Positions 46,793-55,910 of a DNA stretch of 64,000 nt are shown here, piece by piece (position 1 is the stretch's first letter; every line of letters begins with the position of its first letter). The translations under genes were made by a program, and so were the position numbers. The stretch is from the NCBI RefSeq assembly GCF_003217355.1, contig NZ_QJTK01000007.1:122748-186747 (forward strand), read 5' to 3'. A model generated the notes under the pieces. That model made no database searches, was not told the origin of the DNA, and worked only from the letters and a program-made list of their open reading frames with translations. The stretch comes from Rhodobacter viridis (GTDB lineage: Bacteria; Pseudomonadota; Alphaproteobacteria; Rhodobacterales; Rhodobacteraceae).

Positions 46793-47171
46793 CGGTCGGG
46801 AAGACGATCTGGATCTGGAACGGTTCTTCCGCGCGGCGCGGGCTGCGGCTCCGGAGCCGTCCGAGGCGTTTCTGACCCGGCTTGCGGCGCAGGGTCTGGC
46901 CGAGCAGGCGCGGTTCGCCGCGCCGCCCGTGCTGCGGCAGGCGCCGAAGCGGCGGGGGCTGGTGGCCACGCTCGTGGCGGCCGTGGGCGGCTGGGCGGCG
47001 CTGGGCGGGATGGCGGGCGGCATGGCGACGGCGATGGTGGCCGGGCTCTGGATCGGGCTCGCCGGGGCGCCGACGCTGGTGCAGGCGGTGGGGCTGGGCA
47101 GCGCCGTCACCGCCGAGGCCGACAGCTACCTGCCCGATGCCGATGTGCTGGCGCTGGCGGTGACGCAATGA
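46779..47171 (+). CDS. Putative anti-sigma factor with one membrane helix
   Basis: A protein of about 130 residues. The N-terminal cytoplasmic part (DDLDLERFFRAARAAAPEPSEAFLTRL) is acidic and helical, suited to hold a sigma factor. Gly/Ala-rich hydrophobic segments cover about residues 61-98. The gene overlaps the sigma gene by 14 bp. By position and shape it resembles CnrY-type short anti-sigma factors, though sequence similarity cannot be shown here. The start could be ATG 46779 or 46785. Confidence 0.7.
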   Translation: MAMTDGREDDLDLERFFRAARAAAPEPSEAFLTRLAAQGLAEQARFAAPPVLRQAPKRRGLVATLVAAVGGWAALGGMAGGMATAMVAGLWIGLAGAPTLVQAVGLGSAVTAEADSYLPDADVLALAVTQ

Positions 47172-47190
47172 TGCAAGGGGAGTGTGCAGG

Positions 47191-47751
47191 ATGAGCATGG
47201 AGACGACGCCACCGCCGGTGGAGCCCGCGCCCCGAATAGGCCTGCGCGGCTGGATGAAATTCGCCTTCATCGGCTCGGTCACGCTGAACTTCCTTGTGCT
47301 TGGCACCGTCGTCGGCGGGGTGATCGCGCATCGGATGCAGCCGCCGCCCCCCGGTCTGGATCGGGGCGCGGAGATGATGACCTTCGGGCCCTTGGGCGGC
47401 GCCTTCAACCGCGAGGACCGGCAGGCGATGCGACTGGCGGCCGAGGGGCGGGGGGCGAATTTCCAGGCGATGCAGGCGGCGGTGCAATCGGATTTCTCGC
47501 GGCTCGAGGCGGCGCTGAAGGCCGATCCTTTCGATGCGGCGGGCGTCAAGGCGGTGCTGGCCGACATGCGCGCGCGCACGCTCAAGCGGATGGATATCGG
47601 CGAGACCTTGATGCTGGAGCGGCTGCAGACCATGACGCCGAAGCAGCGCGAGCGGTTCGTCGAGCGGCTGCGCCATGGCGTCGAGCGGTTTTCGAAACGT
47701 CTCGAAGAGCGCGGCGGCGGGCCGGGTGGGCCGCCCGATCATGACGATTGA
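47191..47751 (+). CDS. Membrane-anchored periplasmic heavy-metal-sensor-like protein (CnrX/ZraP type)
   Basis: A 186-residue protein. An N-terminal anchor (FAFIGSVTLNFLVLGTVVGGVIAH, about residues 27-50) is followed by a helical hairpin domain: LGGAFNREDRQAMRLAAEGR, ALKADPFDAAGVKAVLADMRAR, then LQTMTPKQRERFVERLRHG. This is the LTxxQ/CpxP-like fold of Spy, ZraP and CnrX. CnrX-like members sense Ni/Co and release a sigma factor through an anti-sigma partner. Here the three partner genes are consecutive. Confidence 0.8.
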   Translation: MSMETTPPPVEPAPRIGLRGWMKFAFIGSVTLNFLVLGTVVGGVIAHRMQPPPPGLDRGAEMMTFGPLGGAFNREDRQAMRLAAEGRGANFQAMQAAVQSDFSRLEAALKADPFDAAGVKAVLADMRARTLKRMDIGETLMLERLQTMTPKQRERFVERLRHGVERFSKRLEERGGGPGGPPDHDD

Positions 47752-47757
47752 AAAGAG

Positions 47758-47790
47758 AAACCCCGGCCGCCGCGCCGGGGTTTTGGTTTT
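47758..47790 (+). terminator. Intrinsic terminator after the sigma cluster
   Basis: Arms AAACCCCGGC and GCCGGGGTTT close a short loop and are followed by TGGTTTTGGGG, between convergent genes. The A- and T-flanks allow action on both strands. Confidence 0.8.
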
Positions 47791-47803
47791 GGGGTGTCGG
47801 TGA

Positions 47804-49204
47804 TCAGGCGGCGGGAAGCTTGAAGATCTTCACCTGATTGCGCCCCTCGGCCTTCGAGGCCATCAGCGCATGGTCGGCCTGATTGATCACCTGATCCACC
47901 GAGCCGGAGCCGCTATGGCCACCGCCAAGCGCAAGCCCGATCGAGACGGTGATGCGCAACAGATGCCCCTCGCCAAGGTCGAAGGTCGTTTCCTCCATCA
48001 CCCGGCACAGCCGTTCTGCCGTCGCGCGGGCGGCATCGATCGTGGTCTCGGGCATGGCGATCAGGAATTCTTCGCCGCCGACGCGGGCGACCAGATCGAC
48101 CTGTCGCAGGTTCATCGACAGCCGGCGCGCCACCTCGATCAGCACGCGGTCGCCCGCGGCATGGCCATAGGTGTCGTTCACCGATTTGAAGCGGTCGATG
48201 TCGAGCACCATCACCGCGAAACTGCGCCCGCTGTGGCGCGAGCGTTCCGCCAGCCGCGCGACATGGGGCATCGCATAGCGGCGGTTGTAAAGCCCGGTCA
48301 GCGGATCGACGAGGGCAAGGCGCAGGCCATCGGCCACCCGGGCGCGTTGGCGGTCATGGCGACGCTTGCGCGAGATATGGGTGCGCAGCCGCAGCGCCGC
48401 CTCTTCCGCAAAGGCGGGATCGGCGAGCTTCACCGGCGTCAGGTCTGAGGCCCCAAGATCAAGCGACACGGCCGAGGTTTCGCGCGCGCCTTCGCGCACC
48501 GCAATGCAGATCACCGCATGGCGCGAGCCGGGCCGCGAGCGCAGTTCCGACATCAGGCGCAGCCCCTCGCCCGGGCGGGCAAGATCGGCCGAGATCACAT
48601 AGGCATCGGGCTGCGGCATCTCGAGCGCGGCGCTGAGGGCCTCGTTGTAGTCGAGCACATGCAGGGTGTCATGCGGCAGGAAGCGCGACATCGCATTCTT
48701 CCAGCCGACGCAGGTTTCGCGATCGGGCGCGACAAGGCAGATCACCGCCGGCGGCTCGACCAGCGGCATCGGCGGCTCGGTGAAGCCAAGCTCGTGGCAG
48801 GTGCTTTCGCGCAGCCGCAATTCCTCGTCGGTTTCGCGCATCCGCATCAGCGAGCGCAGCCGGGCGAGAAGGGTGAGTTCCTCGAACGGTTTGACGATGA
48901 AATCATCGGCCCCGGCCCGCAGCGCCTCGAGCCGGGTTTCGGGCGAGGGGAAGGCCGTGACCATGATCACCGGCAAGTTCCGGGTCAGAGGGTTGGATTT
49001 GAGCCGACGGCAGACTTCGATGCCGCTGATGTCAGGAAGTTGCACATCGAGCAGAACAAGATCAGGCTGCTCCAGCGTCACCAGACGCAGAGCTTCCTGC
49101 CCCGTGCCAGCCTGAACCGTTTCGTACCGAGCGCCCGAGAGCTTCACCTTCAGTACAATCCGATTCGTGGCCACATCGTCCACGATCAGGATTTTCCCTG
49201 CCAT
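47804..49204 (-). CDS. pleD: PleD-type response regulator diguanylate cyclase
   Basis: A 466-residue REC-REC-GGDEF protein. REC1 has the phosphorylation Asp in LVLLDVQLPDISGIEVC, the Lys in FIVKPFEE and the acidic pair in ILIVDDV. The second receiver domain (from PPAVICLVAPDRETC) is degenerate. The cyclase domain starts DPLTGLYNRRYAM, has active site GGEEF and an intact product-inhibition site RQVD five residues before it. PleD makes cyclic di-GMP at cell poles during development in Caulobacter. The start at 49204 begins the receiver domain. Confidence 0.9.
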   Translation of the reverse strand: MAGKILIVDDVATNRIVLKVKLSGARYETVQAGTGQEALRLVTLEQPDLVLLDVQLPDISGIEVCRRLKSNPLTRNLPVIMVTAFPSPETRLEALRAGADDFIVKPFEELTLLARLRSLMRMRETDEELRLRESTCHELGFTEPPMPLVEPPAVICLVAPDRETCVGWKNAMSRFLPHDTLHVLDYNEALSAALEMPQPDAYVISADLARPGEGLRLMSELRSRPGSRHAVICIAVREGARETSAVSLDLGASDLTPVKLADPAFAEEAALRLRTHISRKRRHDRQRARVADGLRLALVDPLTGLYNRRYAMPHVARLAERSRHSGRSFAVMVLDIDRFKSVNDTYGHAAGDRVLIEVARRLSMNLRQVDLVARVGGEEFLIAMPETTIDAARATAERLCRVMEETTFDLGEGHLLRITVSIGLALGGGHSGSGSVDQVINQADHALMASKAEGRNQVKIFKLPAA

Positions 49205-49296
49205 GAACTGTCCCGCTCCTTTAACCTGCCGCCCATAGACCTTATCATGGCTACCCAAAGGTTAACAAACTCTTTCAATTTCGGGAGTGAAACAGA

Positions 49297-49575
49297 TTGG
49301 AGCGGGATTTCGCACAAATTCTCGCGATCCGCGCGCTGGGCTGGATGGCGGGCGAAGAAGAGGTCTGGCTGGCGTTTCTGGGGGCCAGCGGGGCCAATGC
49401 GGATCAGGTGCGCGCCGAGGCGGCGCAGCCCGCGATGCAGCGCGCCGTGCTGGCGCATGTGCTGCGCGAAGACGACTGGGTGCGCAGCTGCGCGGCCGCC
49501 CTGGGCATCCGCCCCGAGGAGCTGCCGATGGCGGCAGCGGTGCTGGACGGCCAGGCTGGCCGCAACTGGACGTGA
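49297..49575 (+). CDS. DUF3572 family protein
   Basis: A 92-residue helical protein starting MERDFAQILAIRALGWMAGEEE, with AHVLREDDWVRSCAAALGIRPEELPMAAAVL at the end. This is the DUF3572 pattern, a short alphaproteobacterial family often next to the divK-pleD region as I recall. The start codon is TTG at 49297, spaced from a GGGAG site. No function is known. It is divergent from pleD and 9 bp upstream of the HAD gene. Confidence 0.78.
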   Translation: MERDFAQILAIRALGWMAGEEEVWLAFLGASGANADQVRAEAAQPAMQRAVLAHVLREDDWVRSCAAALGIRPEELPMAAAVLDGQAGRNWT

Positions 49576-49584
49576 GGTGATCAA

Positions 49585-50280
49585 GTGGCTGATATTGCGG
49601 CGATCCTCTTTGACAAGGACGGCACGCTCTTTGATTTCGACGCGACCTGGGGGGCCTGGGCGCGCGACGTGACCTTCGATCTGGCCGAGGGGGATGCCGA
49701 GCTGGCTGGACGGCTGGCCCGGGCCATCGGCTATAACCTTGCGGCCGGGCACTTCGAGCGCCATTCCCCGGTGATTGCGGGCACCGTGGCCGAGGTGGCG
49801 GAGCTGATCGCGCCGCATCTGCCGGGGCGCTCGATCGCGGCGCTGGTGCGCGATCTTGATGCGGCGGCATGCCGCGCACCGCAGGTGGCTGCGGTCGACC
49901 TGACCTGCTGTCTTGGCGGGCTGAAAGCGGCCGGATTGCGTCTGGGCGTGGCGACGAATGACAGCGAATCCTCGGCGCGGGCGCAACTTGAGCGCGAGGG
50001 CGTGCACGGCTTTTTCGACTTCATCGCCGGATATGACAGCGGTTTTGGCGGCAAGCCCGAGCCGGGTCAGCTTCTGGCCTTTGCGCAGGCGGTGGGGGTT
50101 TTGCCCGCGCAGGTTGCGATGGTGGGCGACAGTCTGCACGACATGGCAGCGGCGCGGGCGGCGGGGATGCGGGCGGTGGCGGTGCTGACCGGACCGGCCG
50201 TCGCCGAGACCCTGGCCCCGGCCGCCGATGTCGTCTTGCCGACGATCGACGGCCTCGCGGATTGGCTGGCGGGCGGCTGA
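49585..50280 (+). CDS. HAD-superfamily phosphatase (phosphoglycolate phosphatase-like)
   Basis: A 231-residue HAD hydrolase. The nucleophile motif is ILFDKDGTLFDFD; motif II is LGVATNDS; motif III Lys is in FGGKPEPGQL; motif IV is MVGDSLHDMAAARAAG. The helical cap fits the Gph/PGMB group, so a small phosphorylated metabolite is the likely substrate. It starts with GTG after GAGGTGA and forms an operon with the DUF3572 gene and the following membrane protein gene. Confidence 0.85.
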   Translation: MADIAAILFDKDGTLFDFDATWGAWARDVTFDLAEGDAELAGRLARAIGYNLAAGHFERHSPVIAGTVAEVAELIAPHLPGRSIAALVRDLDAAACRAPQVAAVDLTCCLGGLKAAGLRLGVATNDSESSARAQLEREGVHGFFDFIAGYDSGFGGKPEPGQLLAFAQAVGVLPAQVAMVGDSLHDMAAARAAGMRAVAVLTGPAVAETLAPAADVVLPTIDGLADWLAGG

Positions 50281-50335
50281 GCTGCTCTCGCCAATCCGGG
50301 TGCCGGTGGCTAAGCTGGCGAAAACGGAGGGCGCG

Positions 50336-52072
50336 ATGAGCAGTCGGTTGCAATTCATCCTGATCGGGAGTCTGGGCGGGTTTGCCTTCTGGGGGCTGTT
50401 CGATCAGTTCGCGCTGCTCGAGACGTGGCGGGCGGCCCTGCCGTTGCTGGTGCTGGCGGGCAGTTTCTTCTTTGGTGCGCTGGCGATGGCGCCGGATCTG
50501 GGCATGCGGCGGTCGGTCCCTTTCGCGGCGGCGATCGCGGCGGTTGCGGCAGGCTTGGTCGCGCTGAAGGGGCTCGACTTTGCGACCGGCCGAGACATGC
50601 TTGCGACCGACCATCTGGTGCTGGCGATGGCGGTGCTGGCGGTGATGCCGGTGCCCTTTGCGGTGGCCTTCGGGCTGGGCGGACGCGCCGGGCTGACCGA
50701 CTATCGCGTGCTCTTCATCGAAAGCTGGAACATCGTCGTGCGCTATGTCTCGGCTTGGCTTTTTGTCGGCACGGCGCTGCTGGTGCTGTGGCTGCTCAGC
50801 GCGCTGTTGCAGCTCGTCGGCGTGACGGTGCTGAAGGACGTGCTGTCGAATGCGCTGGGGCTGTGGCTGATCGCCGGGGCGACGCTCGGTCTGGGCTTCT
50901 CGGTGGTGACCGAGCTTTCGGACACGGTGTCGCCCTATCTTCTGTTGCGGCTTTTGCGGCTGCTGACGCCCGTGGTGCTGGGCGTCGTCGTGGTCTTTGT
51001 CGCGGCGCTGCCGCTGCGCGGGCTGGGGGCGCTGTTTGGCGAATTGTCGGCGGCCTCGGCGCTGCTCGCCACGGCGATCGCCTCGGTGGCGCTGATCTCG
51101 ATCGTGGCGGACGAGGATGATGTCGAAGCGGCGCAGGGGCTGATCCTGACCGTTTCGGCGCGGGGGTTGATGGCGCTGGTGCCGGTGCTGGTCGGTCTGG
51201 CGATCTGGGCCCTGGCGCTGCGGGTCGGGCAATATGGCTGGACGCCGGAGCGGGTGGCGGCCGCGGCGCTGGCGGGGATCATGGCGGGTTATGGGATCAG
51301 CTATCTGGCGGCGCTGAGCATGGGGCGGCGCTGGCGCGAGACGCTGCGGCAGGCGAATGTGGCGATGGCGCTGGCGATCCTGGCGCTTGCAGGGCTGTGG
51401 CTGACCCCGCTCGTCTCGCCCGAGGCGATTGCGGTGCGCTCGCAGATCGCGCGGTTCGAGGCGGGCAAGGCGACGGTGGCGCAGCTGCCGCTGTGGGAGA
51501 TGACGCATGACTGGGGCGCGGCGGGGCAGCGCGGGCTGATCGCGCTGCGGGCGCTGGCGCAGGACGATTCGGCGCTGGCCGCGCAGCTGGACCGGGTGGC
51601 GGCGGCGACAAGCGCCTGGCAGCTGGAGGATGCGAGCTTTGGCGGGCCCGAGATGCTGGCGATGCTGCGCGCGGTGGTGATGCTGAAGCCCGAGGGGGCG
51701 GCTTGGCCCGACGGGCTGGCCGAGGTTCTGGTCGCAGAGCTGCAGCCGCGCGGGATTGCCCAATGCGGCGGCAAGCAGGGCGGCAAGCCCGACAGCTGTG
51801 CGCTGGTTCTGGCCGATCTGCAGCCCGAAACCCCCGGGCCGGAGGCGGTCTTTCTGAACGCGAACAAGTATTCCGGCGACGACGACGTGATGGTGTTTCG
51901 GAAATCCGAACCTGCCGAATGGACCAAGGGCGAGCGGCTCTTGATCAGCGCGGACGGGCCGGTGTCGATTTCCGAGATGATCGCGGCGCTGCGCGCGGGG
52001 CCGCCCGTCACCGCCCCGGTGAGCGTGCAGACGCTGAAGCTCGGCCGCTGGCAGATCGGCCTGCTACCTTAA
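50336..52072 (+). CDS. DUF4153 multi-helix membrane protein
   Basis: A 578-residue protein with about ten hydrophobic helices in the first 400 residues (for example LQFILIGSLGGFAFWGLF, VLGVVVVFVAALPLRGLGALF, and VALISIVADED at the end of one). A soluble C-terminal domain with a conserved-looking FLNANKYSGDDDVMVF stretch follows. The pattern is that of DUF4153 proteins, which have no proven role. The start at 50336 has CGGAGGG before it. Confidence 0.75.
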   Translation: MSSRLQFILIGSLGGFAFWGLFDQFALLETWRAALPLLVLAGSFFFGALAMAPDLGMRRSVPFAAAIAAVAAGLVALKGLDFATGRDMLATDHLVLAMAVLAVMPVPFAVAFGLGGRAGLTDYRVLFIESWNIVVRYVSAWLFVGTALLVLWLLSALLQLVGVTVLKDVLSNALGLWLIAGATLGLGFSVVTELSDTVSPYLLLRLLRLLTPVVLGVVVVFVAALPLRGLGALFGELSAASALLATAIASVALISIVADEDDVEAAQGLILTVSARGLMALVPVLVGLAIWALALRVGQYGWTPERVAAAALAGIMAGYGISYLAALSMGRRWRETLRQANVAMALAILALAGLWLTPLVSPEAIAVRSQIARFEAGKATVAQLPLWEMTHDWGAAGQRGLIALRALAQDDSALAAQLDRVAAATSAWQLEDASFGGPEMLAMLRAVVMLKPEGAAWPDGLAEVLVAELQPRGIAQCGGKQGGKPDSCALVLADLQPETPGPEAVFLNANKYSGDDDVMVFRKSEPAEWTKGERLLISADGPVSISEMIAALRAGPPVTAPVSVQTLKLGRWQIGLLP

Positions 52073-52134
52073 AGTCGTTCCAGATTGGGGGTTTGTTAAG
52101 AGCCGTTGCGATAAGGTTCGTGCGTGGAGGGTCC

Positions 52135-52725
52135 ATGCTCGGTATCGTCAATAAATCCATTCAGGCTTTCCTGTGCAAGCACCATGGCAGCATGGTCTGG
52201 CGGGAAGTGGCAGACCGTTTGCGCCTTGGCCCGGAAGGGTTTGAGGCCATGCTGACTTATGCGGACGAGACCACCGAGACGCTGTTGGCCGTGGCGGAGG
52301 GATTGACCGGCAAGACCCGGGAAACGCTGCTCGAAGACATCGGAGCCGAGGTGGCGCAGACCGAATCGCTGCGTCGCCTGCTGCGATTCGGTGGCCCGGA
52401 TTATCTCGAATTTCTCTATTCTCTCGACGAGTTGCAGGGCCGTGCCCAGATGGCGCTGCCCGATCTCGAACTGCCCGAACTGACCCTGCAGTCCGAGGCG
52501 CAGGGGCGGTTCACCCTGCTGGTGCGGGGCCGCTTTCCGGGCTGGGGCGCGGTGATGGCCGGGCTGATGCGGGCAATGGCGGATGATTACGGCGCGCTGG
52601 TGCTGATCGATCTGCTCGAACCGCGCGGCGGGGTGGAGCGGGTGCAGGTCGAGCTGCATTTCACCACCTATTACGTTGCGCGCCAGTTCGATCTGGCCCC
52701 CCCGGAATTCGGAGAGGCGGAATGA
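52135..52725 (+). CDS. H-NOX-like (heme NO-binding fold) protein lacking the heme-ligand His
   Basis: A 196-residue protein like the heme NO/O2-binding (H-NOX) domain: MLGIVNKSIQAFLCKHHGSMVWREV at the start, a long helical region, then LRFGGPDYLEFLYSLDELQGR and ALPDLELPELTL. In H-NOX proteins the heme-coordinating His is in a LDExH-type position; here that residue is Gln101 (LDELQ). The C-terminal half (GAVMAGLMRAMADDYGALVLI) continues the fold. The gene overlaps the GGDEF gene by ATGA, so the two proteins probably act as a sensor-effector pair. Heme binding is doubtful; another ligand is possible. Confidence 0.72.
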   Translation: MLGIVNKSIQAFLCKHHGSMVWREVADRLRLGPEGFEAMLTYADETTETLLAVAEGLTGKTRETLLEDIGAEVAQTESLRRLLRFGGPDYLEFLYSLDELQGRAQMALPDLELPELTLQSEAQGRFTLLVRGRFPGWGAVMAGLMRAMADDYGALVLIDLLEPRGGVERVQVELHFTTYYVARQFDLAPPEFGEAE

Positions 52726-53774
52726 GCCGGATTGACCCTGTGGAGCCGCCGATGCCCTTTTCCGAGCCGGTGCTGGCGCTCAGCACCGAGATGCTCGGGC
52801 GGCTGATGCCGATGTTTCTGTGGCTTGATGCGCGCGGGCGTATCCGGGGCATGGGGCCGACGCTGGCGCGGATCGTCGGGCCGGGGGCGGCGGGAGGCGA
52901 TTTCGCCCGCCATTTCACCCTGCGCCGGGCGCGCGGGGTCGAGCAGAGCCGCGAGGCGGCCTTTTCCGGCCGACGGCTCGGGCTGACGCTGGTGCGCTAT
53001 CCGATGTTCAACCTGCGCGGCCTTGCGGTGCCTTTGGGGCCGGGGGAACAGGCGGATGTGCTGGTGAACCTGTCCTTTGGCATCCAGCTGTCCGAAGCCG
53101 TGCGCTATTTCGGTCTGACCGAGGCGGATTTCGCGGCCTCGGATCTGGCGATGGAATTCCTGTTTCTGGCCGAGGCGAAGGCCGCCGTGCTGGGCGAGTT
53201 GACGGCGCTGACCGGGCGGTTGCAGCTGGCCAAGGCCGAGGCCGAGACCGAGGCGCAGCTCGATCCGCTGACCGGGCTGGCGAACCGGCGTGCTTTCGAT
53301 GCGGCGATGAGCCATGCGATCAAGTCGGCGGCGCGGGGGCGGCGGAACTTTGCGTTGCTGCATCTCGATCTCGATTACTTCAAGCAGGTCAATGACACGC
53401 TGGGCCATGCGGCGGGCGACACGATGCTGGTGCGGGCGGCGCATGTGCTGCGCGACGAGGTGCGGCGCGGGGATCTGGTGGCGCGGCTTGGCGGTGACGA
53501 ATTCATCATCCTGCTGCGCGGCCCGGTCGAGCGCGGCATGATCGAGTCGATGGCCGAGCGCCTGATTGCCCGGATCGAGGAGCCGGTCAGCCTGGACGGG
53601 GTGGACTGCCGGATCTCGGCCTCGATCGGGGTTTCGATCGCGCTCGAATGTCGTCCGATCCTGGCCGAAGAGCTGATGGCCGAGGCCGATGCGGCGCTTT
53701 ACCAGTCGAAACGCGCGGGGCGCGGGCGCTGGACGATTGCGCCCCTGCGCTTCGCGCCGCGCCCGCAGGCCTGA
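52722..53774 (+). CDS. Diguanylate cyclase with HNOBA-like N-terminal domain
   Basis: A 350-residue protein. The N-terminal 120 residues resemble the PAS-like HNOBA domain that accompanies H-NOX in guanylate cyclases (FLWLDARGRIRGMGPTLARIVG, then FARHFTLRRAR). A coiled coil at about residues 140-180 leads to a GGDEF domain: DPLTGLANRRAFDAA, HLDLDYFKQVNDTLGHAAGD, active site RLGGDEFIILL, and an RRGD product-inhibition site five residues before. It should make cyclic di-GMP, gated by the H-NOX-like partner encoded by the overlapping upstream gene. Confidence 0.85.
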   Translation: MSRIDPVEPPMPFSEPVLALSTEMLGRLMPMFLWLDARGRIRGMGPTLARIVGPGAAGGDFARHFTLRRARGVEQSREAAFSGRRLGLTLVRYPMFNLRGLAVPLGPGEQADVLVNLSFGIQLSEAVRYFGLTEADFAASDLAMEFLFLAEAKAAVLGELTALTGRLQLAKAEAETEAQLDPLTGLANRRAFDAAMSHAIKSAARGRRNFALLHLDLDYFKQVNDTLGHAAGDTMLVRAAHVLRDEVRRGDLVARLGGDEFIILLRGPVERGMIESMAERLIARIEEPVSLDGVDCRISASIGVSIALECRPILAEELMAEADAALYQSKRAGRGRWTIAPLRFAPRPQA

Positions 53775-53834
53775 GCGTCACGGAGCCGTCACAAGCCGGT
53801 GGCGCTGCCCGGAGTGATCGGGTAGGGCAGGGAC

Positions 53835-54464
53835 ATGAGACAGGGCTTTCCGATTGCCACGCGCGGCCAGAGCATCGGCCTTCTGGGCGGGTCTTTCGAC
53901 CCGGCCCATGCCGGGCATGCCCATATCACGCGCGAGGCGATGCGCCGCTTTGGTCTGGATCAGGTCTGGTGGCTCGTGAGCCCGGGCAATCCGCTGAAGG
54001 CGCGGGGACCGGCGCCGATGGCGCGCCGGATCGCGCAGGCCCGGCGTGTGATGCGCGATCCCAAGGTCAAGGTGACCGGGCTCGAGGCCGAGCTGGGCAC
54101 GCGCTTCACGGCCGAGACGCTGGCGCGGCTGCGCGCGCTTTATCCGGGGGTGCGGTTCGTCTGGCTGATGGGCGCCGACAATCTGGCGCAGTTCCACCGT
54201 TGGGAAGACTGGCGCACGATCCTGTCGCTGGTGCCCGTCGGCGTGCTGGCGCGGCCGGGTCACCGGATGGTGACGCGGCAGGCGCGGGCGGCACAGATGT
54301 TTGCGCGCGCACGCATCCGTGCAGAGGCGGCGCGGCATCTGGCTTGCGCGGACTTGCCTGCCTGGTGTTTCGTGCAGATGCCGATGTCGGACCTGTCCTC
54401 CTCCTCGATCCGGGCGGAGGGCGGCTGGCGCGGCGCAGCGGAAGGGAGACGGGAATGGACGTGA
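53835..54464 (+). CDS. nadD: Nicotinate-nucleotide adenylyltransferase
   Basis: A 209-residue nucleotidyltransferase of NAD synthesis. [21 protein letters not shown] is the nucleotide-binding start with the GxFDPxHxGH signature. [14 protein letters not shown] and the [20 protein letters not shown] segment bind the substrate, and [10 protein letters not shown] near the C-terminus is the second signature (SSTxIR type). The last codons overlap the start of dacB by 10 bp. Confidence 0.93.
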   Translation: MRQGFPIATRGQSIGLLGGSFDPAHAGHAHITREAMRRFGLDQVWWLVSPGNPLKARGPAPMARRIAQARRVMRDPKVKVTGLEAELGTRFTAETLARLRALYPGVRFVWLMGADNLAQFHRWEDWRTILSLVPVGVLARPGHRMVTRQARAAQMFARARIRAEAARHLACADLPAWCFVQMPMSDLSSSSIRAEGGWRGAAEGRREWT

Positions 54465-55903
54465 CGCGGCGCGGAGTTTTGGGCGGGATGCTGGGGGCGG
54501 GGGCCATGCTGGCCGCGCCCACCGTGTTGCGGGCCGAGGGCGCGGCGGTGCGGATGCTGTCGGGCGAGGAGCTGATCGCGGCGGCGCGGTTGGGGGGCGA
54601 TGTCGGCTATGTGGTGGCCGATGCGCGCACCGGGCTGGTGCTGGAAGCGCGCGATGGCGGCAAGCCGATGGCGCCCGCCTCGACCGCGAAGACGATCACC
54701 ACGCTTTATGCGCTGGAGACGCTGGGGCCGCAGTTCCGCTTTCAGACCCGGGTGCTGGCGACGGGGCCGGTCTCGGGCGGGCGGGTGCAGGGCGATCTGA
54801 TCCTGGCGGGCGGCGGGGACCCGACGCTGGATACCGACGGGCTGGCCGATCTGGTGGCCGATCTGGCGCGCAAAGGCGTGACCGGGGTCAGCGGGCGGTT
54901 CCTCGTCTGGGGTGGCGCGCTGCCCTATGCCGAGGAAATCGCCGCCGATCAGCCGGTGCATGTGGGCTACAACCCGTCGATTTCCGGTCTGATCCTGAAT
55001 TACAACCGCGTGCATTTCGAATGGAAACGCGCCAAGGGCGGCTATGCGCTGGCGATGGATGCGCGGTCCGAACGCTATGTGCCCAAGGTCTATACGGCCG
55101 ATGTGGCGGCGGTGGCGCGGCAGGCGCCGCTGTTCGACTATCGTCAGTCGGGCGGCAAGGAGCATTGGACGGTGGCGGCCAATGCGCTGGGCAAGGCGGG
55201 GGCCCGCTGGTTGCCGGTGCGTCTGCCCGATGCCTATGCGGGCGACGTGTTCCAGTCGCTTGCGCGCGCGCGCGGGATTGACTTGCCCGCGCCCGAGCCG
55301 GTGCGGGGGCTGCCCGGGGGGGCGCAGGTTCTGGCCAGCAAGGCCTCGGACCCGCTGCCGGTGATCCTGCGCTCGATGCTGAAATATTCGACCAACATCG
55401 TTGCGGAAGCGGTGGGGATGACGGCCTCGACGGTGCGGGGCGTGAATGCGGCCCGCGGGCCGTCGGGTGCAGCGATGAGCGATTGGCTGAGCGGCCGGTT
55501 GGGCGGCACGCGGGCGCGGTTCGTTGATCACTCGGGTCTGGGTGGCGATGACCGGATCGCCCCGGTCGAGATGGTGAAGGCGGTGACGCTGCTCGGGCCG
55601 AAGGTCGGTCTGCGCGGGTTGATGAAGCCGTTCAATCTGCGCGACGAGGCGGGCGGCAAGGTGAAGGGGCAGGAGATCCGGGTCGATGCGAAGACCGGGA
55701 CGCTGAATTTCGTCTCGACGCTGACGGGCTACATCACCGCGCCCGATGGCACCGAGCTGACCTTCGCGATCTTCACCGGCGATCTGGCGCGGCGGGCGCA
55801 GTCGCGCGACGCCGAGCAGGCCGAGGGCTCGCGCGGGTGGGTTGGGCGCTCGAAGGTGCTGCAAAGCCAGCTGATCACGCGCTGGGCGACGCTTTACGGC
55901 TGA
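54455..55903 (+). CDS. dacB: D-alanyl-D-alanine carboxypeptidase/endopeptidase (PBP4, DacB)
   Basis: A 482-residue class C penicillin-binding protein. A twin-arginine-like signal ([19 protein letters not shown]) is followed by the serine motif STAK ([13 protein letters not shown]), STN as the second motif ([13 protein letters not shown]) and KTGTLN as the third. The domain II/III insert between SxxK and SxN is typical of PBP4. It would trim or cleave peptidoglycan cross-links in the periplasm. The start at 54455 overlaps nadD. Confidence 0.9.
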   Translation: MDVTRRGVLGGMLGAGAMLAAPTVLRAEGAAVRMLSGEELIAAARLGGDVGYVVADARTGLVLEARDGGKPMAPASTAKTITTLYALETLGPQFRFQTRVLATGPVSGGRVQGDLILAGGGDPTLDTDGLADLVADLARKGVTGVSGRFLVWGGALPYAEEIAADQPVHVGYNPSISGLILNYNRVHFEWKRAKGGYALAMDARSERYVPKVYTADVAAVARQAPLFDYRQSGGKEHWTVAANALGKAGARWLPVRLPDAYAGDVFQSLARARGIDLPAPEPVRGLPGGAQVLASKASDPLPVILRSMLKYSTNIVAEAVGMTASTVRGVNAARGPSGAAMSDWLSGRLGGTRARFVDHSGLGGDDRIAPVEMVKAVTLLGPKVGLRGLMKPFNLRDEAGGKVKGQEIRVDAKTGTLNFVSTLTGYITAPDGTELTFAIFTGDLARRAQSRDAEQAEGSRGWVGRSKVLQSQLITRWATLYG

Positions 55904-55910
55904 TCAGGTC

